Shown in pieces: positions 9,418 through 18,853 of a stretch of DNA of 64,000 nt (the first letter of the stretch is position 1; each line of letters begins with the position of its first letter). Below the pieces are notes generated by a model. It saw only the letters and a program-made list of their open reading frames with translations, had not been told where the DNA came from and made no database searches. The stretch comes from Strigamia acuminata (taxonomy: Eukaryota; Arthropoda; Chilopoda; Geophilomorpha; Linotaeniidae). Location: contig OX442320.1 of assembly GCA_949358305.1 (NCBI GenBank), forward strand, positions 2,482,501-2,546,500, written 5' to 3'. Made by a program: the position numbers and the translations under genes.

Positions 9418-12299
9418 AGAAGTTCGCCGATTGATTTCATCGATTTTTCGAACTCCTCAATAATCTTGTCTTTGCTTGTTTTTCTATCAGGACATTCTTT
9501 AGCCCAATGTCCCAATTTTTTGCAGATGTTACATGGATCAGTAGCGGGCGATTTAGCGACCTTTGGTGAAGGTGAACTTGAACGTTTGGCTTCATCCTTT
9601 TTAGGGGTCGGCGACTTCGATCTACTGAGTGCGTCTGTTTTTGGTGAACCAAAAGTAACGTTTTTAGGCGCCATCTTTGGTCCAAATTTTCTAGCTACTG
9701 CGTTATTACGGGCTAATAAAGCAGCTGCAGCCTCGCTTTCTGGTTCCGAGTCAGATTTCTCTGGTTCAGAAGCAGTTTCCATTTCTGTCACTTCGGCTAA
9801 GTGAGCTTTAGGGGTTGGATGTGGATTTTTCCCATCCGATCCCTTCTTCGATTCCTTAGCAGTTTCTGCCAAAAAATCTCCTCGTTTTGGGGGTTGCAAA
9901 AGAGGGGTGTTAGCAAAACGTGTGTCTTTTGCCAACTCCTTTCTCCGTTGCTGTCGCTTAGCGTACGCAACCTTTTCATCAGCTGGTAGATAAGCTTTAT
10001 AATTTTCGTCAATCCTTATCTGATTGGCTCGCATAAATTTGGCTAATTCAGCGAAACCACCCGGATAAGGTGCTCGTACTGAAAGTAGAACATTCTTTGA
10101 ATAATCTGTCAATTCACGTCGGAATTGACGATCAATGGCTGCGTCTCCCATCGTATAAGGGAGAGTGACCAATAAATCCTCAGTCCTTCTTAAATAAGAG
10201 CGAAGACTTTCGCCTTTATTTTGAGAAAGATTATCCCACATTTGTAATAAGTCTTCACTTGACTCTCCATACTCAGTCATGAATTCTTCTACAAAGTGGT
10301 TCCAATTTTGAAATTGTTTTGAATAAAACCATTTCTCAGCTCGGTCTATAAGAGCTTTTGGTACTACTCTTTTCAAAGCAGTGTGACATGCAATGCCATT
10401 CAACCTTGAAATTCGTAAAACTTTATCTAAAAGAGTGGATCCAGCTTCCCATTCTCCATCGAATAAAGCGGGTTTGATGTGATCCCATCTAATAGTTCTT
10501 TCATCAACTAGATCGTGAGTCCAGTTGTTGGCAGTGTATTGTGCAATTTTCTGTCGTAATGCAATGTCAGCATTATCGGCAGTAGCGTCAGATCGATCAG
10601 AAGATCGACGATCAGCTAATAATCGATCAATTTCTTCAGCAGTGTAATAATGAGTATTACGCCGAGAAGAGTGGCCTCGATGTCGACGTCGATGAGATCG
10701 ATGTCGATTATCGCGTTCTTGTTGTGCATTCACATCAGAATCCGACCTTGAATCAGATTGTGAATTTGAAGGCGTGTTGAAATGTGGCGTTTCAGGTGGG
10801 TCGGGTGGGTCGCCGTCATCGTCTGGCGGTCGGCGTCCACCTCCAGGTGGTCCATCTCCATGTCCATCTGGATTTCCTCCATCTGGTGGATTTCTTCTAT
10901 ACTGACCCCCACCTGGCGGGCTTTCATGTCCGTCCGGCGGTTCGCGTGCTGGATTGGTGTCTCGTCGACTTCTTTTCGACGAATCTTGCTGCTGAGCCAG
11001 TGGTATCGTTCGGGCAACGTGAATGCCGGTTTCATGTCGTCTGTTTCGATCGTCTACCATTCCCAACAGTCGGTCACTATTGTGAAAAATAGGGTTTCGA
11101 TTACCAGGGAGCGGATTGCGATCAGCTCTCCGTTCCTCAGAATCTGAAGGACGTTTTCTTTTTGAGCGATGGCGACGACGCGAACGTTGGTCGTCATCAC
11201 TCGACAATCCAGATTGGCTACTTAACTCTGAAACAACAGAAATTGTTATTGTTTCGGGAGTCAAAATAGGAACAGTTGGCGCAGCCATTTCGGGTTGCAC
11301 CAATTGGTCAGTATAATTTCTTGCTTGCAAACGATCTTTCATTTCTGCAAGCTCTTCTTGAGCGCGCAACAAATCAGCTCGGAGAATTTCATTCTCATTT
11401 ATTTGATTTTGCGATTCGCCCGGTTGTAATCGCTCAGCAGGGCCGCTGGACTTGACTTGTCCGCTCGTACTGGGTTGATCCAGCGAGTGGAAAATCTCGT
11501 CTTCACGCTTGGCTATTTTGCTCTCGCGAGTACGCTGTGTTTTAGCACGTGTGTCTAATTCAGCAGCATATCTCACTAGTTGATTATGATTGCGTTGGTA
11601 GTGTTCTGCCAAATCAATCAATTCTTTGTTTTTCAGCTCCAACTTACTTTTGGTAAGTTCGAGTTGTTTTCGCGCCTCTTGGTGTGAGCGAATTGAAAGT
11701 TCATTTCTAACATTCATTTTAGAAAGATCTTCCACTTCACCTTTTAATCTATATTCTCTAGCTTTTTGGGCTAGAAATTCCTCATTTTGTCGATTGAGTT
11801 CCATGTGTTGAAGCTCAACCTCCGCTTTTTGTTGTTGAAGCTCTGCTTCTTTTCGTTCCATTTCAAATTGTAAATTTGAAACGGCACGATCAGTGTGAAG
11901 TCGTATCATGGCGCGATGAATCTCTTCCACCGTCATGTCGTCCGTTATTTGGGCGCCATCCTGGCGTGCTTGATTTCTCAACGCATCCAGCATGGTCATG
12001 CGAGGAGGTGATTCGTGAGACGATTCGCTTTCCATTTCACGTAACGTATTTTCCACTTCCTCCAGTGGAAGTGGCGGGAGTTCTTGTTCGTTAGAACTCG
12101 CACTTGAAGCGCTTAATGCTCTAGCAACTTCATTTTCAGCATCCTTAAGTTGTTTCGGATCTGGAATTGGTGTTATTTCTTCGGAAATAATTTTCTCCAC
12201 AAGCATTTCAGGCTCGAGAGCCGGTAAAACCGTCGCTGCTCGTTTCTGAGTGCTTGGTCGACCTAGCTGTCGTTTTACAATTTGCATTGGCGTCGCCAT
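9405..12299 (-). CDS. G1 Gag polyprotein
   Basis: The 964-codon frame starts at ATG 12299 in a good context (ATGGCGACGCC) just inside the PBS. The N-terminal third is acidic with a long Glu/Gln/Lys-rich coiled-coil stretch (about residues 110-260). The middle is Arg/Ser/Pro-rich and disordered. A Ty3-type capsid domain lies at about 590-760 (motifs ALIDRAEKWF, WNHFVEEFMTEYG, ESLRSYLRRTEDLL). A single CCHC zinc knuckle (CNICKKLGHWAKEC) is near 925-940. It would assemble the virus-like particle and bind element RNA. The architecture matches G2 Gag. Intact, unlike the pol behind it, so Gag may still be made. Confidence 0.9.
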   Translation of the reverse strand: MATPMQIVKRQLGRPSTQKRAATVLPALEPEMLVEKIISEEITPIPDPKQLKDAENEVARALSASSASSNEQELPPLPLEEVENTLREMESESSHESPPRMTMLDALRNQARQDGAQITDDMTVEEIHRAMIRLHTDRAVSNLQFEMERKEAELQQQKAEVELQHMELNRQNEEFLAQKAREYRLKGEVEDLSKMNVRNELSIRSHQEARKQLELTKSKLELKNKELIDLAEHYQRNHNQLVRYAAELDTRAKTQRTRESKIAKREDEIFHSLDQPSTSGQVKSSGPAERLQPGESQNQINENEILRADLLRAQEELAEMKDRLQARNYTDQLVQPEMAAPTVPILTPETITISVVSELSSQSGLSSDDDQRSRRRHRSKRKRPSDSEERRADRNPLPGNRNPIFHNSDRLLGMVDDRNRRHETGIHVARTIPLAQQQDSSKRSRRDTNPAREPPDGHESPPGGGQYRRNPPDGGNPDGHGDGPPGGGRRPPDDDGDPPDPPETPHFNTPSNSQSDSRSDSDVNAQQERDNRHRSHRRRHRGHSSRRNTHYYTAEEIDRLLADRRSSDRSDATADNADIALRQKIAQYTANNWTHDLVDERTIRWDHIKPALFDGEWEAGSTLLDKVLRISRLNGIACHTALKRVVPKALIDRAEKWFYSKQFQNWNHFVEEFMTEYGESSEDLLQMWDNLSQNKGESLRSYLRRTEDLLVTLPYTMGDAAIDRQFRRELTDYSKNVLLSVRAPYPGGFAELAKFMRANQIRIDENYKAYLPADEKVAYAKRQQRRKELAKDTRFANTPLLQPPKRGDFLAETAKESKKGSDGKNPHPTPKAHLAEVTEMETASEPEKSDSEPESEAAAALLARNNAVARKFGPKMAPKNVTFGSPKTDALSRSKSPTPKKDEAKRSSSPSPKVAKSPATDPCNICKKLGHWAKECPDRKTSKDKIIEEFEKSMKSIGELLKNL

Positions 12300-12371
12300 T
12301 TTGTCAAATTGAAAAAGAACAATGGAAATTAAGGATCTTTTTGCAAAAATCGGATTTTAACAATCAAAACT

Positions 12372-12389
12372 ATCCCGGACGGGCCCCCA
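12372..12389 (-). other. G1 primer-binding site, tRNA-Pro type
   Basis: Two bases inside the 5' LTR the minus strand reads TGGGGGCCCGTCCGGGAT. This matches, with one change, the tRNA-Pro-type PBS known from gammaretroviruses, and nearly equals G2's PBS. Confidence 0.85.
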
Positions 12390-12391
12390 AG

Positions 12392-13457
12392 TGCGGCGAT
12401 CCGGGTTTTTACTTATTAAATTATGTAAATTCAATAAGCAATCGTCGTAGAGATGCCGTACAGGACTTCTACTCTGTGGCCAAATGTTTGTCTAGGGGAA
12501 TGATTTTACACAGAGTAAAGGAAAAATTAGATAGTTTTAATCGTTCAAAATACAAAGGAGGTATTATTTAAAATGTTTGGGGTCGATCTGGCTTCTTCTT
12601 CAAATGTACACTCACAGTTGACCGTTGGCTCCAAGATGGCGTCGGTGGCGTCGTGTGAGCGCGGGATTTTAGCGGAGTAAACTCGACGCTAAAATACGTT
12701 GCTAAAATATACTGAAAATCCTCGCGGAGCAAGCTCAACACGAGAATACGTCTTGCACACAGCGGCTTGATTATTACGGAGCAAGCTCGACGTAACAATC
12801 CGTCTTAACACAATCCGCCTTGTGGAGTTAAACTCAACACAAAGCCTTCAAATTGACAGAGCAAGCTCAATGTCAATTTACACACAGAAATGGCTTAAAT
12901 TACACGTAGTAATTCAAGCAGAAGGGCGCTATTCCGTACAGTTGGCACGGACCAGCAATGAATCTCAACTCTTCCAGATATCACAGATCACACTTAGCAG
13001 GGTTTGGCATAAGTTTGACACAGATGTGAATGGTTTGGAAGCAGAATCAAGAATGCGGGAAGAGTGGGCCAAAACCGTTTGGCTCACTTCTAAATCTGCT
13101 CAGAAAAGCTGCGCAGATGACGAGTTGCACAAAGATCACACACGGCCGCCTTCGGGTCGTGTGCAACAATTGAGCCGGGCACGCGCGAGGGGAAGGGATG
13201 CTCCGCCCAGGCACACGCCTAGCAGCATCATCAAAGCAATGCACGCCGCAGCGCGATTGGTTGACGCTGTTGCTGGGCCAAAACTTGCTGCAAAACACAA
13301 TATTATTTGGGTAATATTGTGTCTTGTTTTATATTTAATTAATATATATTTTATTTCAATTTACATTGAAACAAAACATATAAGCTTGTTGAATATGTTT
13401 ATAAGACAATTTGGAAATATGGTGCGCACTCAAATAGGAATATTTGAGGTCACCACA
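12392..13457 (-). repeat. G1 right LTR (5' LTR)
   Basis: Apparently identical to the left LTR throughout, including the five stem-loops (12666-12879). As the 5' LTR it would drive the element transcript leftward. No clear TATA box assigned. Confidence 0.9.
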
Positions 13458-13871
13458 TTCTATCGAGTTAAGTGAATCAAACCTTTTACTTGAAATAATT
13501 TGATTCGCCAAGTTTCGACTGGGTTTTTCCACAAGCAAATGACTTTGGTTGGGCTTTAACAGAGAATCCACTGAATTCAATGGAACATTATCTGGATTTA
13601 TCCACTGATTTCGTTTATCCATAGTGTTTACATGAAGTATTGCTTCCCTTAGGGTCGCAAATTGATTTTTGAACGGTTGGTAACTTAGATCTAAGTTTGC
13701 CTGCTTTTTTTCTCCTAAAGGTTGATAACTTAGATTTAAACTATCACCTTCATTATCTCCTTCTTCAGAGTCAAATATAGTAAACGGTTGTTGAGCCATA
13801 TTAAAACTTGAACAATTCGGAAATAAAGAATTCTTTATTATTAAAGAATTCAATATACACTTTAATACCAT

Positions 13872-15748
13872 ACACTTTCAAAAGGAAATCACTTCTAAAC
13901 TTTAATAAAGTGAAATTAAACTTCGCGTTGTTTAATACGCGTTAAACTTTCAAAAGAATTAAAACAAAACACTAAATATCAGAATTTTAAACTGGCGTGA
14001 TTAAAAGCACGCTTAATTCAAAGTTAACAATAAAAGAATAAACAATACTTAGCTTTGCAGGTTACGGCGAGGTAATTCGAATCGGGACTGAAATCGGGAC
14101 GGCGTGGTCAAAATGGCACCGGAACACGTCTATACGGGTCTGGTCTGGTGATCTGGGTCCACGCTTAAATCTGGATCCTGATCTGCGCCTCTCTGATTGG
14201 TGAATATTGGTTTCACCTTAATTAGTAGTTCTCTACTAAGTCCGTACTTCTTGGAATTTGGACTTTTTAGCAATCCAAATAATTAAATAATTTTTCTTCA
14301 AAAAAAATATTTTTTCTTTAAATATTCCGTTTGTGTGTAATATCATTACAACCACAGTTTTTAATAAAGTTTTCGACTTTCAACATTGTGTATTTTTATT
14401 TCCGATAGGAAAAAAAGTGATTTGATCCAGTTTTACATTTTCAGGGGTTAAATTCCATTTTTCGAGTGGAAAAGTATAGTTATAATTGTTTAATAACATC
14501 CATTTCCCCCTTTTTTAACAAATTTTTTAACAAATAAAATTCGTTAAAATCTTTTAAATTTGCCACGAGAAAAATTCTCTAATTCTTACTTACAAAGGAC
14601 GTGTTTTTGATTATTAGTTTTAATAATTTGTCCCCCTTATCTCTAATAACGAGATGTTTGTTGAAATCTTTTCAATTCGATTGAAGAAAAAAATGTCACT
14701 TTTATCAGCGGTGTCTTATTTTCAATTTGATTTTTCAGAAAGAAAATAAACGCTGAAACCTCTTTTTTTATTTAAATCAGCCATCTGATTTTAAAGCTTC
14801 AATTCGTCCAAGAAATATTCGATCTGGAAATATTTCACGTGGCCAAGTTCGTAGCCATAAATGGTTTTGCCATTTCAATTACGAAATTTTCCACGTGGAA
14901 AAATGTCCGATTCGATTGGATTGGTTGTTTCTCAAACAGCCAAATTTCATTTAGAAACTTTCACAATTCTTTGAAAACCAAGTATTGGTTGGAAACTTAA
15001 AACATTACTGTTAAATTTCCGAAAGAAAAGATTGGATGAAATCTTTTTACTTTGCCAAAGAAAAGTGTTTATCAGGATTCGTAATGTTCGACGCAAAAAT
15101 ACTACTCCACGTGGTCGGTATCTTTAATCGCCGCCATTTTACATTTCTTTAATTTCCATTGTTTTCGAATGAAAAAATGTACTTTTGAAAATAATTAATT
15201 CCTTCAAATAAAGGTAACTTTTATTTCGATTTGCAACTTTCTTTTTAGTAAAATGAAGTGTGTTGTTTTTTCAAAACAACTAGATCGTTTTTGGATACCG
15301 ACGGTCAGTGAAAACAACTTCGCAACGCTTACACAAATCTCTACGAACCTTGTGTAACGTTTCCACGCTGTTTTTGATACACTGTCCGCCCTAATTTCCA
15401 AGCATTCGTTCGCACCTTGCATCGAAGGTTTGAGTGGCTTTCCTGCCGCGTTTATGACGAAGATCGTCGCTTGTTGAAGCTGCGATTTGGTCGCTTGGCA
15501 TCGGTGTCGACGTACCGCTTCGGAAAACTGAATTTTCCGAAAATATTTTCAAAGTTTAACTTTTCGTTTTTAGTAGGCTTCTACTAAGTCCGCTCTTTGG
15601 TCTGGTCAATCCTTTTTTACCGATTGAATATTTTCGAAGGAAAATAAGTTTTATAAAATATAAACTTCCAGACCATTTCGTGAAAATAAAATAAATTTTA
15701 CTTCAATTTTTTCGATTCTTTATAACACAACATGACATTCCCTTTAAT
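13872..15748. other. E1 5' interior (leader), non-coding
   Basis: About 1.9 kb of AT-rich E1 sequence between its short ORF and a MITE near its 5' LTR. No gag or pol similarity was seen in any frame and no RNA gene recognised. Confidence 0.5.
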
Positions 15749-16297
15749 AGTGAGTTTGCGGTTGTCAATTGTTTCTTATAATTATGAGTTACAAGCTCAT
15801 AATTATAATTATAATTCCTTCTTGGATTAGGCACTTGCGGTACAACAAATGTATTTTATAAATTATACTTATAAATACCACGTGAACAGTACAAATCCCT
15901 TGCATATAATGGTAGAACAAATCCATATGCAAAAGAAAATGAAAATCTGTAGTTTTACTAATTTGACATTTTTCAGACATGAAATTGTCTTCCAGTTTAT
16001 TTATTTGCTTACCTGGAATAATTTTAGTTGTTTCTATCCTTCGATGGCAGAAAGAAATTGTGATTGAGGCTGAATGTTGAAACAGGTCGGGCAGCCATTT
16101 TGAATTTCCATTAGCACCATCAGCGCCATTTGCAATAGTGGGAGGAGCTTCAAATAGTGTTAAGCGATCTGATTGGCTCCCTTATTTTACAAAATAGAGT
16201 AAAAGTTGAGGAGTTACGTTATGTTATAAGTCCATTTTTATAATTATGAGCTTGTAACTCATAATTATAAGGAACAATTGGCAACCGCAAACTCACT
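15749..16297. repeat. MITE with ~55-bp inverted termini inside E1
   Basis: The left terminus (GTGAGTTTGCGGTTGTCAAT and on) is inverted at the right end, with an internal palindrome ATAATTATGAG...CTCATAATTAT in each arm. The flanks are compatible with a TA target duplication (Tc1/mariner-like) or a 3-bp one. No transposase frame inside. It lies in E1's leader, so it inserted into or travels with E1. Confidence 0.65.
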
Positions 16298-16450
16298 AAT
16301 GTTAGAGTTCTCACGAATCCCAACGTTCTTAAAGAGAATTTCCTACTTCGCAAAAGCAGAAACATATAAAATGTTTTGAAATGTTATAATCTTTATTTAT
16401 CTCAATTTTCACTTTTATTTAAATTCGATAAATTTAAAACTGTGCAACCT

Positions 16451-16468
16451 ATCTCGGTGGGACCTCCA
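16451..16468 (-). other. E1 primer-binding site
   Basis: Two bases inside the right LTR the minus strand reads TGGAGGTCCCACCGAGAT. This has the TGG start and T-arm-like end expected of a tRNA 3' terminus complement. A tRNA-Thr-like primer is my best guess, from memory. Confidence 0.55.
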
Positions 16469-18130
16469 CGTGTGACGGTGACGACCACAACTCCTATCGC
16501 ATGATAGTACCGGGTATAAGTCGCGCAAATAGTGAATAAAATACGAGATAATAAAGACAACAGAGTTTCTCAAAACATGACATTTATTGTTACTAAACAA
16601 TATAATCAATCCTAAAAGTTATACAAATTCTAATGCCGACATTTGGCAAGTTAATTTACAAGTTAAACTATACAAATAATTGGCTGTGAAACAGCCCTAA
16701 AATAATATGATTACGGTTATTGGTGATCCGGGGTTCGGGAACGGCAAAACGCCCGCTCGACCGAGTTAAAGATGTCATCTACGCGTAGCCGGGCTGGCTG
16801 TGTCCTCGCGGCTTCCGTCGGCGCTCCGTAATCGTGAGACTGGTTCCTTCGCGTTCCTTCGCGTTCCTGGTTCGTATCTGGTGTAATGGTCCGTGTAATG
16901 CTTCTTGGTTCGATCCGAGAGGTGCGGTTGACTCATGTGCACCGCCACAACTAGGGTTGGAAATTGGTAATGAATAAATGAAGTCATTTATTCTTCAAGG
17001 TTCCACTTCTAAATTATAATTAATTCGGGATGATGTGAGTTTAATAAATTAACTCAATAAATTGTATTCAATTTATTGTCACGAATTTGATTCGTCATAC
17101 GGTGAAACAAGTCTCGTGACTTGCTTCGATTGTTAACTTGTTGCCAAGTTTAAACAATTAAGGTTTTTTATCAACTACAAAATAAATTAGGGTTAGACAT
17201 CGCAACACACAATTGCCGTCAAAGTTCGCCTTGCTGAGCAGAACAGTATCGCGCGTGCCCTAAATAACAGTGCGGTGAGAGACGGCACTGGTATTCAGGG
17301 GGATATAGCCCGCAGTTCTGCACAACAGAATTAATCACCCGAGATACTACTCGTAAGTAGACTGCTTTGGCACCATCACCGAAGAGATATAACATTCCCA
17401 AACACATAGTGCTACTGGCGGTAACTGCATGTTTTGCATGCAGACTGCTTTGGCACCATCAGGTGATGGAGTCAATCTCTTTCAGTAACAGTGCTACTGA
17501 CGGTTACTAAATACTTTGGTATCACACGTGATTCTATTGTCCGACCACGAGGATACTTATGCGGGAGGCTTTCTCCTCGGCAAGACCGTTTGACGGAAAC
17601 ATTAATAGTCCGAACTTCGTCTTCAGTTGACGGGGGTTGCATGGCTCAGCAGAGCCATGCCCTGAGTATAAAGAAACAGTTATTTGACATGCGGAACATA
17701 CCAAATAACCAGAAATCAAGAACTAACTTAACTTCCTGTTGTCAGGGAGTTTTATACTTGGTGGGATTAAGTTCCACCAATCTCGTACCGCAGGAAGTGG
17801 ATACGGGGATGCAACTTCAGATTATGCTAATCCTTTAGCAAAACCGGATCTGGATACTCAGGACCGGAAATGGATACCGGGGACACATTCCCAAGTTACA
17901 CATTTTAATCCTTTAATCCGCATGGTCACATTTCCAAGAATGTGACCAATTCTTTCTTCCAATCTTTCAATACAATAATATAACTTTATATTATTGTTAA
18001 GTTAAATAATTTACGTGATGTGATGCAGGAGTCTAAGCATCTACTTTAATAATTAATATCCTTTGATTGATATAAGTTCAATGTGTTGTTTTTAAGATTA
18101 TATTATTATTATATTATTATATTATAAGGT

Positions 18131-18761
18131 TGTGGTGATTCGGCATCACCTGAAGAAGTAATTAGCGGTGATTATTGTGTTACTAATACTCGCCACTAGA
18201 GCGCGCTAGAAATACCGACTAGACTGACTAGTCTCGTGTTTCTGCGAACCTGCATAATCGGAAGGATTTGCATATGACGTCATTTCCGGTTAGTATATAA
18301 CGCCGATACTTGACCGGAAACGACACTACAGTTACCACATTTCAGCAAGAGCACCATTTACCTCACCTTTCAGGCCGTTTCACGGATTGATCGAGGACCG
18401 GTGCCCGCTGACCATCTCAACTGTACAACAGCCACATTTATTTAGCGTAGCCAATCTACGCTAGAATAAATATTCGAACGATATTCGTTTAATTCGCACG
18501 AGAAAGCGAATTCTCGCGTGTTCATAATAACACGTGGAAATACCCTAGACAACAAACATAGACCACGCGTAGGACTAAACAATTGGATCCGCCATTGTTT
18601 AGCGGCAACTCGTATTCGCAGCCGAATCCGAGGACCAACACAGGAAACATCTTGACTTATATTTGTATTAGTAAGCGTGTTTTAATAAAGCAGTATTTGA
18701 AATATATTGTATTCCCGAGTGTATTATTTATTATCTTTAACCACAAAGTCGAATCACGACA
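18131..18761 (+). repeat. G2 5' LTR
   Basis: Begins TGTGGTGATTCGG and ends CACGACA, two bases before the PBS. It contains a promoter (18275-18300), a run of short hairpins (TAGCGTAG/CTACGCTA at 18443-18463, AATTCGC/GCGAATT at 18491-18512, CGTGTT/AACACG at 18517-18534) and a polyadenylation signal AATAAA at 18684-18689. Confidence 0.92.
18275..18300 (+). promoter_or_regulatory. G2 LTR promoter: CRE and TATA box
   Basis: A perfect 8-bp palindrome TGACGTCA (18275-18282, a CREB/ATF consensus) lies 11 bp before TATATAA (18294-18300). The same arrangement is in the 3' LTR (29431-29456). This suggests the element answers to a bZIP factor of the host. Confidence 0.7.
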
Positions 18762-18763
18762 CG

Positions 18764-18781
18764 TGGGGGCCTGTCCGGGAT
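18764..18781 (+). other. G2 primer-binding site, tRNA-Pro type
   Basis: TGGGGGCCTGTCCGGGAT begins two bases after the LTR. It matches the tRNA-Pro-type PBS closely and differs by one base from G1's site. Confidence 0.87.
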
Positions 18782-18853
18782 AGATTTGCTAACCTTAAGA
18801 CAATACTTTAAATAATAACCGGGATCTTTCGATCGATCATTATATCGTAAGAA

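Larger units (their letters stand above)
3388..13457 (-). mobile_element. G1: Gypsy (Ty3-like) element, tRNA-Pro-type PBS, defective
   Basis: It has 1066-bp LTRs at 3388-4453 and 12392-13457 (constant offset 9004, no difference found by eye). The TSD TTCT is at 3384-3387 and 13458-13461. On the minus strand the order is LTR, PBS, gag, -1 frameshift site, PR-RT-RNaseH-IN, remnant of a third gene, purine tract, LTR. Pol has two in-frame TGA codons, a frameshift and a deletion fusing integrase to the third gene. Identical LTRs beside a broken pol suggest an already defective copy was mobilised recently in trans. It is related to G2 in Pol, PBS and third gene. Confidence 0.93.
3171..13799 (-). 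pseudogene. E1 short ORF of unknown function, split by G1
   Basis: The frame starts at ATG 13799 (minus) and is open to 13458, the last base of the right G1 TSD. With G1 and one TSD removed it continues in frame from 3383 to a stop at 3171-3173, giving about 184 codons. An open frame running through both halves without a stop supports a real coding sequence. The N-terminal half is acidic with a twice-repeated NLSYQP/DLSYQP motif. The C-terminal half has three cysteines. I do not recognise the protein. It is not a gag with a zinc knuckle, nor a protease or polymerase. G1 now breaks it: the upstream part reads into the G1 LTR and stops at 13356. Confidence 0.5.

Noticed and set aside
16451-16468. 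tRNA gene fragments at PBS sites
   Set aside because: Only 18 nt complementary to tRNA 3' ends, directly next to LTRs; no cloverleaf.
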